Source: Halobacteriales archaeon QS_1_68_20
GTDB lineage: Archaea > Halobacteriota > Halobacteria > Halobacteriales > PXRE01
Assembly: GCA_003021085.1 (NCBI GenBank)
Contig: PXRE01000024.1
Location: 89,588 to 153,587 of the forward strand
Direction of reading: 5' to 3'
Length of the DNA stretch: 64,000 nt
In this document: piece after piece, positions 1-7,721 of the stretch
Numbering within the stretch: position 1 is the stretch's first letter
How the letters are laid out: every line of letters begins with the position of its first letter
Made by a program: the position numbers and the translations under genes
Notes under the pieces: model-generated
What the model saw: the letters and a program-made list of their open reading frames with translations, nothing else
What the model was told of the DNA's origin: nothing
Databases searched by the model: none

Positions 1-330
1 CGACTCGTGCAGGCCTTCGAGAACCTCTTCCGGAACACCCTCGATCACGGCCCCGACGACGTCACGGTCCGGGTCGGCGACCTCGACGGAGAGACCGCAT
101 CCGACTCCGGGGGAGACGACTGCTCAGGCGGGTTCTTCGTCGAGGACGACGGCCCGGGCATTCCGGCAGGGGCCCGTGAGAAGGTGTTCGACCGGGGATT
201 CACGACGACGACCGACGGGACCGGGTTCGGCCTCGCCATCGTCCGACGGACCGTCGAGGCACACGGCTGGTCGATCGGGGTGACGGAGGGCACCGACGGT
301 GGCGCCCGCTTCGAGATCCTGACCGGTTGA
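1..330 (+). CDS. Sensor histidine kinase, C-terminal ATPase domain (5' end outside window)
   Basis: The reading frame enters from the left edge and ends with TGA at 328-330. What remains is the HATPase_c catalytic domain of a two-component sensor kinase, which binds ATP and phosphorylates a conserved His in the missing part. An N-box-like segment (ENLFRNTLDHG) is followed by a G1 box (VEDDGPGIP), an F-box region (FDRGFTTT) and a G2 box (GTGFGLAIV). The spacing fits the end of a haloarchaeal PAS/HisKA-type kinase, and the protein stops shortly after the last strand. Sensor domains and target are not visible. The family call is secure; the signal sensed is unknown. Confidence 0.9.
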   Translation, partial: RLVQAFENLFRNTLDHGPDDVTVRVGDLDGETASDSGGDDCSGGFFVEDDGPGIPAGAREKVFDRGFTTTTDGTGFGLAIVRRTVEAHGWSIGVTEGTDGGARFEILTG

Positions 331-412
331 ACGGGTCGACGAGTGGACTATCCGGTGTATTTCCCGGTGATACGACCCGGCGCGGCGGAGGTCCGACTAC
401 ACGGCCCGGGGG

Positions 413-3400
413 TTACGTGAAACTCCCCAGGCCGGTCTGTTGCTGACCGGTCTTGACCTCCTCCCAGGAGACGTCCAGCGCCTTGAGGATGCGGGCGATC
501 GGGCCCTTCAGCGTCTTGTCGAGCATCTTGTCCCAGTCGACCGCGAACTTTTCGGGAATCTGATCGTCGTACTCGAAGCAGATCACGTCCGGATCGCGCT
601 TGAACTCCGCGTACAGCGGATCGTGCTGTGGGTCGAGTCCCATCTCGTCCTCCACGCGCTCGAAGAAGTCGGGGTGGACCTTCTCCAGGTAGAGGCGTTT
701 GGGTTTACTGCCGCGCTGGAAGTTCGTGCCCAACAGGAGGTTGGCGTACTTCGCGCCGCGGACCTGGGCGGTGTCGGTGTCGTAGTTGTCCAGGCGCTTG
801 CCGATCCCGCCCGGGATCGCGACCTCCTCGTAGGAGTACTCGCCGGCCAGGAAGTCCTCGATGACGTCGTTGAGGTACGACTTCACGTCCTCGATGTCCT
901 CGCCCTTCACGATCATCTCGATGACCTGGTGCTGGACCTCCTTCGTGACGGGCGCGATGTCGCTGCGCTTGTACTCGAAGCCCGTGATGTCGACGTCGTC
1001 GACTTCCTTGCCCTCCTTCCAGACGATGTGACCCGCGTACCGCTTCTTCTTGCCCGCCTGGAAGAACCGCCGGTAGAGCTTCTCGAACTCGATCTGGAAG
1101 CGGTTCTCGTCGGCGTTCAACTCCTCGCCCGCGAACTCGTCGTACCGGCTGTTGATGTGGTCCTCGATGTCGAACGACTGTCCGATCGCGTCCTCGACCG
1201 AGACGTCTCCGCCGAGTTCGAGCATGACCGAGTCGGTGTTGTGGAGAACGATCCCGCCCACGGCGTCCACGAAGTTGTCGTTCTCCGCAACGCTCAGATC
1301 GTACACGTACCCGTCGTGATCGGCCTCGACGAGACGTGGCTCGCGACCGGAACGGGAGTACTCACAGGTTCGGATCGTGTAGGAACCTTTCTCCTCCCGG
1401 TATTTGAGCGAGTGTTTCCGGCCGCGCTGAGTCAGGAGAGTCGAAAGGCCCGCCGCGAGCTCTCGACTCGTCGTCTCGAAGTCGAAATTCCGATCACAGT
1501 ACTCCTCGGAGTACTGCGGGAACTCCCTCGACCCGTCTCCCTCTACGAGCACCGAGAGGAACAGCTTCTGTCGTTGCTCCGGAAGGTGGAAGACGAACGA
1601 GGGGATGCGCTTCCCCCGTGACGTCTGCCCGGCGAACTCGCGGAAGAACACCGCCGCGAGTTCGTTCATCATCTGTAACTTCAGGGTCTGGCCGTCGTAC
1701 GCGACGCTCGCTTCGCCGTTTGCGGTTTCGTATTCGACGGATCGTTCGCCGGACGAATCGCTCTCGGTGATGCCCGCGGACGTGTTCTCGAACAGTCGGT
1801 GGTAATCCGCCTGCAACTGTTCGAGCCACTCGCGTCGAGATTCGGCTATACTCGCGCCGAATGTACAGTCGGTCGTTTCGATAGTCGACGCGCTCCCCTC
1901 CGTGACGTATGCGGCGAGAAGTCTAACGAGCGATCGACCGTCCTCGCCGTTCACGTCGACGTATCTCTGTATTTTGACGGTCGAATCGACGTCACCGTGA
2001 TGTTCGTGGCCGAACCAGACGTGCTGGTCGTCTGCGTGTACCCGCTTGACTTTGGTCTTGGCGTTTTCCGATCCCACGCTCCGTCCGTCCTCGTATTCGC
2101 GGGTGTATCCCTGGAGTACCTCGTACACGTCGACCGTCTCGACGGTATCGACGTCGGGGACGCCGGGGATACGGAGTGGCTCGTCGACCTTCTCGGGAGG
2201 TCGCTCGACGAACTCACCGTCTTCTTCGACGACGTAGGAGTGATCGCGGGTCGTCGTCGATTCGCCGAACTTGTGCTGTAGTTTGACGACGTTCTTGTCG
2301 GTCTCGTGCCTGATGACCTCCTCGATCGGCTGCCACTCCGACCTTGCCTCGTTCGAGAGCGAAAGCGCCTCCCACCCGTCCAGATCCTGCCGTTCCTTCG
2401 GGCTAGGTACGGTTTCGACGGTTCCGCCGTCGGCGGTGATAACCGTCGCCCGTTCGGGTCTCCGGGTCGCTGCCTCGAAGAGGTCTTCGATCGGGAGAAT
2501 GCGGACCCTGTCGTCTGGGTCGCGGACGACTATCGGCCGATCGCCCGTAACGCTGTCCCCGTACGTAACTTGATAATCCATCTCGTCCACCACGTCGGCA
2601 GTGAAACGGATGACGTCCCGCCCAGTTGCGGTGACGGCGGACGCGGCGTCCTTGTCGTACAGGCGGAACCGTTCCCATCCGGACACGCCATACAGCGATT
2701 GCCCGACGAACTGGAACTTGCCGTTTCGCCCCGCCATAAGCGTGTGGTTGTCTCCGACGGTCACGCAGTAGACGCCGTTCTCCGCCGTACTGCGGGACGC
2801 GCTTCGGTGCATCCGTAGTGTGTTCTTCGAATCCTCGGTGACGGAGATGCGCCACGTCCCCCCGTCGTCCTGGGTGTAGTTGGCCGTCAGCCCGAGGTGG
2901 ACACACAGCCGCAGCACGTCGTCGCGGAGTTGCTGGCTCGACGTGGAGTACCGCCAGGAGTCGATCTGTCGGTCCCCGTCGCCGGCGATAAGCGTCTCCA
3001 GGAACAGGCGTTTCTGGCTCTCTTCGAGATCGAACACGAACTCCGGGATCCGTTTCTCGGCGCTACCTGCGCCACAACTCGACCGCAAAAACTCTCCGAG
3101 CAGCTTCGAGGTGAACTGATAGCTACGGTCGTCCGCGTAGTAGTCGAATCCCAATCGTTCGAGCAACTCGCCGATCGCTTCGTGATCGGACGTTCCGCCA
3201 TCCGGGGCGATCCTCGCCTCCTGGGCGATCTCGATGTCCGTGGCGGACCCACGGAGGTTGTCACCGAACTGCTTCTCTTCGGACGTGTAGACGTTGCCCT
3301 CCGTGATGTACCACGCCAGCAGTTCGAGGAAGTCCTCTCCGTCGTACGTTCTGGGGATCCACTTGCGCCCGGATTCCCGGTGGACGAAACTCCGTTCGCA

Positions 3401-5719
3401 GACGGACTCCACGTATTCCCGTTGTTCTTCGAATTCCTCCGCGGTCAACACGTAACCGGTTTCCCCGACGTCGGCTTTCGGAACGCGTCGCGGGGTCCAT
3501 CCGAGTTCGGCGGTGAACGTGTGGCCGTGGACCGACGGGCGGACCCAGACCTCGTAGTCACCGTCGACGAACTCCGTGAGATCGACCTCGTCGAGGTGAT
3601 TTCCGGACGGACCGTCCCAACCGTGGGGAAGCTGGTAGTTCGTTGCCCGGTCGAGTTCCCCCGCTTCGACGAAACGGTAGTCGTCCTCGTCCCAGGAGAT
3701 GCCATTCGTCTCGTTCTTGCGGACGAGCATCCTGTGGTTCGGCGTCACGCGGAAGTCGATCTTGCTCGTCTCGACGTCGACGAGTTCCCCGTCGTAGTCC
3801 GGATAGGCGTGCGTATCGACCACCGATTTGACCTCCATTTCCATCGTTCCCGGATCGAGCGAGTAGACTTCGTCGCCGACGTCGAGGTCGGTGATCTGCC
3901 GGACGCCCTCGGGTGTCAGCACCTCGGTGTCCGGCGTGAAGCAGTTCATGATCACCTTCACGGCGCCCTGCTGGCGATCGTACAGCTCGAACGGTTCACT
4001 ACCAGGGTCGTGCTCGTTACGTAGTTCCTTCTTCTCCTCGCGCTCGGTCAGCAACTCGTCGACCATCTCCCGGATGATCCCGTCCGGTTCCTTGTGGAAG
4101 CGGATGTCGTTGGGTGCCCGATACGTCTGCTCTTCGAACTCCTGCTGGCTGTCGAACTCGTCGGGGTCGGCCTTCGTCTCCGGCGACGCGTTGATCGTCA
4201 CCATCGACATCGGGTACAGGCTCTTGAGGTCCAGCACCGAGACGTTCTCCTTGACGCCGGTGATCGGCTCGAAGACGGCGCCGCCCTCGAACTCCTCGCC
4301 GCCCTCCACGGTACCCTTCGAGGGGAGCGCGAACTCCCCGTGGGCCTTTTGGAGCACGTACATGTCGACGGCGTCGCCCGCGGTGGGTGCATCTTCGATC
4401 TTGCACCCGACGAACGCCGCGACTTCCTGCCAGAAGGCGATGACCTCCTGCTTGCGGTCGAGTTCGACGCAGATTTCGACGTCACGCAGGTTGTACTCCA
4501 GCAGTTGCGCCGGGTCGTCCTCCCAGAGGTCGCCGATGTCGCCCGGGTACCGTTCCTTACCGACGCCGAGCTCCATCTCCCCCACGGCGTCCAGGCGATA
4601 CGACTCCAGTTCCGAGAACTTCGTCGACCGGTACCCCCGGAGCAGGTCGAACACGACCCGGCCCTTCACGTCGGGGCCGCCCCAGTCGCTCCGCCACACC
4701 TCGTCGATCCGGGAGAGGCGTTCGATGGAGAGGTCGAAGTCGTGGTCCGGCCAGTCGCCGACCTCCTCCAGACGGTCCAGCAGGTAGGGGGCGTCGAAGT
4801 CCTCGAAGTTCCACCCCGTCAGGACGTCGGGGTCGGTCTCCTCGACGTACCCGAGGTAGTCGTCGAGCATCGCGGGTTCGCTCGTGAACGTCCGTACGTC
4901 GACGGTCAGGTCGGCGTCCTCGTCGATGGGATCGTACGCCGACAGGTCCTCGGGCACCTCGGCGTCCTCGTGGAGGTCCGGTGCCTCGTACAGCCAGACG
5001 ACGTACTCGTCGCGGTAGGAGTCGTGGCTGGTGAGACAGATGATATCCTCCTCGCCCTCTTCCGGGAAGCCGTGGCGGTCGTCCACCTCAATGTCCATCG
5101 TGTGCACGCGCGCCTCGGGGGTGACGTCGGCCGGTTCCACCTCGTCCTCCGGGACGACGAGGACGCCGTCGTCCCGTCGGCGCTCCGGGACGGCGACGCC
5201 GCCGTTGATCCCCTTGTCGATGAGAAACCGGTTGGGAAACAGGATGTCGGCCTCGTAGTGGTCGTCCCAGCGGTCACGGACGTTCCCGACGTCCCTTGGG
5301 GTCTGGCCGGTGATCCTCGTCAACCGCTCGCCACGGATGCTCTCGTAGTGGTTCCCGTCCTCGTCGGTCTCCGACCAGCCCGTGATCCGGTCGTCTGCCG
5401 CGAGTTCCTCCTCGTCGACGTCCCCGGTCGACACGTAGAAGTACGGGTCGACCCCGAGGACGCGGACGTGCTCCAGGTCGCCGTCGGCGCTGCGCCCGAA
5501 GACGTGGATCACCGGCCGCTCGTTCGGGCCGCTCCCTTCGACGGCGTAGTCGACCTGGACGACAGCGAGTTCGAGGTGGCCGGTGGCGTCGGGGACGCCC
5601 GCCCGCTCGGGGTCGACGCGTTCGGCGCTGTTCTCGTCGGTGCCGGCGACGGCGGCGGCTTCCTCCTCCGGGCGCTCGTCGCCCCCGCCGCCGAACTCGC
5701 CGAGTCCCGTCTGTTCCAT
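413..5719 (-). CDS. polB: Family-B DNA polymerase precursor with two inteins
   Basis: This encodes 1768 aa, of which two inteins make up 415 and 439 aa, leaving a 914-aa polymerase, normal for haloarchaeal replicative PolB. The exonuclease domain has the Exo I motif (MDIEVDD). The palm has motif A (LDLKSLYP, catalytic Asp497), uninterrupted. Motif B (KVIMN/SLYG) is split by intein 1 and motif C (YGD/TDS) by intein 2, so no active enzyme forms without splicing. The protein starts EQTGLGEF and ends QTGLGSFT, both resembling PCNA-binding PIP boxes. A minus-strand TATA-like box lies about 30 nt upstream of the ATG, supporting this start. The locus lies near rad50-mre11 and pan, an arrangement I recall from Haloferax. 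Intein positions are read directly from the interrupted motifs. Confidence 0.97.
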   Translation of the reverse strand: MEQTGLGEFGGGGDERPEEEAAAVAGTDENSAERVDPERAGVPDATGHLELAVVQVDYAVEGSGPNERPVIHVFGRSADGDLEHVRVLGVDPYFYVSTGDVDEEELAADDRITGWSETDEDGNHYESIRGERLTRITGQTPRDVGNVRDRWDDHYEADILFPNRFLIDKGINGGVAVPERRRDDGVLVVPEDEVEPADVTPEARVHTMDIEVDDRHGFPEEGEEDIICLTSHDSYRDEYVVWLYEAPDLHEDAEVPEDLSAYDPIDEDADLTVDVRTFTSEPAMLDDYLGYVEETDPDVLTGWNFEDFDAPYLLDRLEEVGDWPDHDFDLSIERLSRIDEVWRSDWGGPDVKGRVVFDLLRGYRSTKFSELESYRLDAVGEMELGVGKERYPGDIGDLWEDDPAQLLEYNLRDVEICVELDRKQEVIAFWQEVAAFVGCKIEDAPTAGDAVDMYVLQKAHGEFALPSKGTVEGGEEFEGGAVFEPITGVKENVSVLDLKSLYPMSMVTINASPETKADPDEFDSQQEFEEQTYRAPNDIRFHKEPDGIIREMVDELLTEREEKKELRNEHDPGSEPFELYDRQQGAVKVIMNCFTPDTEVLTPEGVRQITDLDVGDEVYSLDPGTMEMEVKSVVDTHAYPDYDGELVDVETSKIDFRVTPNHRMLVRKNETNGISWDEDDYRFVEAGELDRATNYQLPHGWDGPSGNHLDEVDLTEFVDGDYEVWVRPSVHGHTFTAELGWTPRRVPKADVGETGYVLTAEEFEEQREYVESVCERSFVHRESGRKWIPRTYDGEDFLELLAWYITEGNVYTSEEKQFGDNLRGSATDIEIAQEARIAPDGGTSDHEAIGELLERLGFDYYADDRSYQFTSKLLGEFLRSSCGAGSAEKRIPEFVFDLEESQKRLFLETLIAGDGDRQIDSWRYSTSSQQLRDDVLRLCVHLGLTANYTQDDGGTWRISVTEDSKNTLRMHRSASRSTAENGVYCVTVGDNHTLMAGRNGKFQFVGQSLYGVSGWERFRLYDKDAASAVTATGRDVIRFTADVVDEMDYQVTYGDSVTGDRPIVVRDPDDRVRILPIEDLFEAATRRPERATVITADGGTVETVPSPKERQDLDGWEALSLSNEARSEWQPIEEVIRHETDKNVVKLQHKFGESTTTRDHSYVVEEDGEFVERPPEKVDEPLRIPGVPDVDTVETVDVYEVLQGYTREYEDGRSVGSENAKTKVKRVHADDQHVWFGHEHHGDVDSTVKIQRYVDVNGEDGRSLVRLLAAYVTEGSASTIETTDCTFGASIAESRREWLEQLQADYHRLFENTSAGITESDSSGERSVEYETANGEASVAYDGQTLKLQMMNELAAVFFREFAGQTSRGKRIPSFVFHLPEQRQKLFLSVLVEGDGSREFPQYSEEYCDRNFDFETTSRELAAGLSTLLTQRGRKHSLKYREEKGSYTIRTCEYSRSGREPRLVEADHDGYVYDLSVAENDNFVDAVGGIVLHNTDSVMLELGGDVSVEDAIGQSFDIEDHINSRYDEFAGEELNADENRFQIEFEKLYRRFFQAGKKKRYAGHIVWKEGKEVDDVDITGFEYKRSDIAPVTKEVQHQVIEMIVKGEDIEDVKSYLNDVIEDFLAGEYSYEEVAIPGGIGKRLDNYDTDTAQVRGAKYANLLLGTNFQRGSKPKRLYLEKVHPDFFERVEDEMGLDPQHDPLYAEFKRDPDVICFEYDDQIPEKFAVDWDKMLDKTLKGPIARILKALDVSWEEVKTGQQQTGLGSFT
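1238..2554 (-). mobile_element. Intein 2 in polB motif C (YGD/TDS)
   Basis: Residues 1056-1494 of the precursor (439 aa). It starts with Ser (SVTGDRPIVV) rather than Cys, has block-B residues TTRDHSYV, and an endonuclease domain with motifs LLAAYVTEG and LSVLVEGDG. It ends with canonical GGIVLHN before extein Thr1495. Removing it restores YGDTDS, the catalytic metal-binding motif C. Only 48 extein residues separate it from intein 1. The endonuclease motifs keep their acidic residues, so homing activity is possible but not shown. Confidence 0.95.
2699..3943 (-). mobile_element. Intein 1 in polB motif B, LAGLIDADG type, ends in Gln
   Basis: Residues 593-1007 of the precursor (415 aa). It starts with Cys (CFTPDTEVLTPEGV), has a block-B TPNH, and a dodecapeptide homing-endonuclease domain with two LAGLIDADG-like motifs (LLAWYITEG and LIAGDGD). 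The C-terminus reads KFQFVGQ, followed by extein SLYG. The usual terminal His-Asn is therefore Gly-Gln, with Ser as the +1 residue. Gln-ending inteins are a known minority that can still splice. The insertion point, between Asn592 and Ser1008, is the conserved motif-B site used by many archaeal PolB inteins. Boundaries are exact because removal restores KVIMNSLYG. Confidence 0.95.
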
Positions 5720-5743
5720 TGCTACGCGGCTTTCGGCGTCCCC

Positions 5744-5754
5744 GGATAAAAACC
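5744..5754 (-). promoter_or_regulatory. TATA-like box of polB
   Basis: On the minus strand this reads GGTTTTTATCC, centred about 30 nt upstream of the polB ATG. That is the right distance for a leaderless or near-leaderless haloarchaeal transcript. There is no convincing Shine-Dalgarno sequence in front of the ATG. Confidence 0.55.
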
Positions 5755-5872
5755 TCCCCGGTCCGGCCCGTCACGGGAGGCGCGGGGGCCAGGGACGGTC
5801 GCTCCCCGCCTCCGGACAGCGGCGTCTGTCCGGTGAAAAGAGCTATGAGGGTCGGTAAACAACCCCGCACCC

Positions 5873-6043
5873 ATGTCCGACCGCGTTGACGCCGCCGACG
5901 GTGGGTCGACCCCGGCCGAGGAAGCCGGCAACACGACCATCGAGGCCTACGAGACGGACCGAGGGGTAGTCTTCTACGACGCGGACAACCCGCTCGCGTG
6001 GGTCGAGGCGACCGTCAGTTGTCGACTCGACGAGCAGGTCTGA
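5873..6043 (+). CDS. Small haloarchaeal protein, DUF7331-like (56 aa)
   Basis: A 56-aa acidic protein. Its conserved-looking core (GVVFYDADNPLAWVEA) matches my recollection of a short haloarchaeal family, DUF7331; the accession is from memory. No membrane segment or catalytic motif is visible and no function is known. The ATG is supported by an A/T-rich TATA-like stretch (gagctatgag) about 26 nt upstream, as for a leaderless mRNA. It is divergent from polB. Codon use (GC-rich third positions) is that of a real gene. Confidence 0.75.
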   Translation: MSDRVDAADGGSTPAEEAGNTTIEAYETDRGVVFYDADNPLAWVEATVSCRLDEQV

Positions 6044-6088
6044 CCGCGGTCGAACGCTTTTTTCACCGCCGCCCGCGTACCGGGTGGC

Positions 6089-6469
6089 GTGTTCCCCGAG
6101 GACGACCGGGACGCGACCGAACCGGGCGAGGAGGTCCGCCCGGAGGATCCGGCGGCCGAGTACGCCGAACCGGACCCCGAGGGTAGCCTCCCCGACCCCG
6201 AGCGCGAGTTGCCGAGCGTTCCCGAACCGCCGACGGCGCCGAACCCGCCCGAAGCGGACGTTCCCGGGGACCTCCAGCGGGCGTTCTGGACCACGGTAAT
6301 CGTGTTCAACGTGGCGCTGTTGTCGCTGTCGGTCGGCGCCATGATGGTCGCGTTCGGCGTCCACCGGACCCTCGGCGCCGGACTCGTCGTCGTCGGACTC
6401 GCCTCCATGGTCCGGGGAGTCCTGAAGTACCGTGCGCTCTCGAACCGCGAGTGGAGCGAGGCCGACTGA
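6089..6469 (+). CDS. Two-helix membrane protein with Pro/Glu-rich N-terminus (DUF7322-like)
   Basis: 126 aa, starting with GTG. A TATA-like run (gcttttttcac) about 28 nt upstream fixes this leaderless start. Residues 1-62 are acidic and proline-rich and presumably disordered. Two transmembrane helices follow (about 67-90 and 93-112), separated by a short turn, with a short basic/acidic tail. It resembles a family seen only in haloarchaea, near polB. Function unknown; the topology suggests both termini on the same side of the membrane. Confidence 0.75.
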   Translation: MFPEDDRDATEPGEEVRPEDPAAEYAEPDPEGSLPDPERELPSVPEPPTAPNPPEADVPGDLQRAFWTTVIVFNVALLSLSVGAMMVAFGVHRTLGAGLVVVGLASMVRGVLKYRALSNREWSEAD

Positions 6470-6577
6470 TCCGACGGGAGGTGATCCGTCGGCTCCCGAC
6501 GGAGCCGACCACTCCGACCAAGCCCCCGGGCGGGGCGAGGTAGCAAACACTAATTCCCGCGGCACGTAGGCCCGGAC

Positions 6578-7000
6578 ATGCGAACGGTCTGCGACGAGAC
6601 CGGCCGGCAGTACCTCCTGCTGAAGGAGTCGGGTGAATCGAGCCTGGTCCGGGACCCCGCCTCGGGCGAACGCCGGTACGTGGCCAACGACGAACTCTCG
6701 CCCGCGACCGGCGAGTCCCCGCTTGCGACCGCGGCCCGCGCCGTCCCCGACCCGGTCCGGCGACTCGTGACCGCCGTCCGCGACGAGCGGACGCTCGGTC
6801 TCCTGGTCGAACTCAATGAGCGCGGGCCGCTGGCGGTCAGGGGCGTCGTCGGTGGATACGACCTCTGTGAGAGCGACGTCCACGGGGCACTCGCGGAGTT
6901 CCAGGCGGCGGGCCTCGTCGACGAAACCGAAGTCGCCGGCGAACGGGGCTACGAACTCACCGGGGACGGCGAGGCTGCCGTCGAACTGCTCCAGCGGTAA
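6578..7000 (+). CDS. Winged-helix-like haloarchaeal protein (DUF7346-like)
   Basis: 140 aa. The N-terminal third contains a small beta-rich segment (RTVCDETGRQYLLLKESG). Residues about 60-138 form a helix-turn-helix/winged-helix pattern: TLGLLVELNERGPLAVRGVV, then a recognition-like helix, then GLVDETEVAGERGYELT as the wing. It is probably a DNA-binding or protein-interaction domain. A TATA-like box (cactaattc) about 25 nt upstream supports the start. The gene belongs to the conserved polB-rad50 neighbourhood. The stop is followed two bases later by the start of the broken decarboxylase gene, so the two may once have been co-transcribed. Confidence 0.75.
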   Translation: MRTVCDETGRQYLLLKESGESSLVRDPASGERRYVANDELSPATGESPLATAARAVPDPVRRLVTAVRDERTLGLLVELNERGPLAVRGVVGGYDLCESDVHGALAEFQAAGLVDETEVAGERGYELTGDGEAAVELLQR

Positions 7001-7002
7001 CG

Positions 7003-7721
7003 ATGGGCGAGACAGACCCCGGTCAGAAACGACACACCCTGGCGACCGGCGAGACCGTCACGGTCGCCCTGCAGACGAACGCGACGATGACCGGAACCGT
7101 CTTCTCTGCGGCGCTCTCGTCCGTCCGCGACCTCCTCCCGGACGAACTGTCGCCGTTGCGATTCGCGCCGAACCGGGCAGCGATCACGTTCGTCTCCGTT
7201 GCGTAACACGACGTCGACGACGGGGCCGTCGATCCGTACGACGAGTTCGGCGTCGTCGTGCCTGCGGCGCCCCGTTCGGAGACAGTGCCGCTGGCCGGGG
7301 TCGGCGGGTACGTCTGGCAACTGGTGGTCACGACCGAATCGGCCGAGTCCCTCGGGGACGGGTGGGGGTACCCCAAGGTCGTTGGGGACGTGGCCATCGA
7401 GGAGTCGGACGGCCGCAGGCGGACGACGGTCACCGTCGAGGTCGAGCGCGTCGCCACCCTGGGCGTGGCCAGACCACGGATCGTCTCCGGATCCGCGACC
7501 TCACGCAGTTACACGCACGTAGACGGCGAACTGCACCGCGAGCAGACGCACGTGTTCGGCCGAATCGGCGGTGGCCGCTCGGCGGCCGGGCCTCCTGCGA
7601 CCCCGGCGACCACCCGCTGGGTCGCCGCCTCGCCGACCCCGACGTCGGGAACCGGGCGATGCCACGGTTCTTCGTCGACGGCACGTTCGAGATCGGCCCG
7701 CCCGAACCAGTAGAGGACTGA
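7003..7721 (+). pseudogene. Acetoacetate decarboxylase-like protein, broken by stop and frameshift
   Basis: Reading with repairs gives about 239 residues typical of the acetoacetate decarboxylase-like (ADC) family. The N-terminal part (ALQTNATMTGTVF, LRFAPNRAAITFVSVA) is followed by TAA at 7204-7206 in the same frame. The frame then continues with HDVDDGAVDPYDEFGVVVP, GGYVWQLVVTTESAESLG and GWGYPKVVGDVAIEE. Around 7575-7600 the protein shifts frame and finishes as GDHPLGRRLADPDVGNRAMP and FFVDGTFEIGPPEPVED. The stop sits where relatives have a Tyr, so TAC to TAA is the simplest change. The remaining 3' end abuts the rad50 stop. Two lesions make true inactivation likely, but sequencing error is not excluded. 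Confidence 0.8.

Noticed and set aside
440..1621. Long open frame on the plus strand opposite polB (several more up to 5749)
   Set aside because: Composition (Val/Leu/Arg/Asp-rich, no motifs) is that of the complement of acidic GC-rich codons; the polymerase on the other strand is certain.
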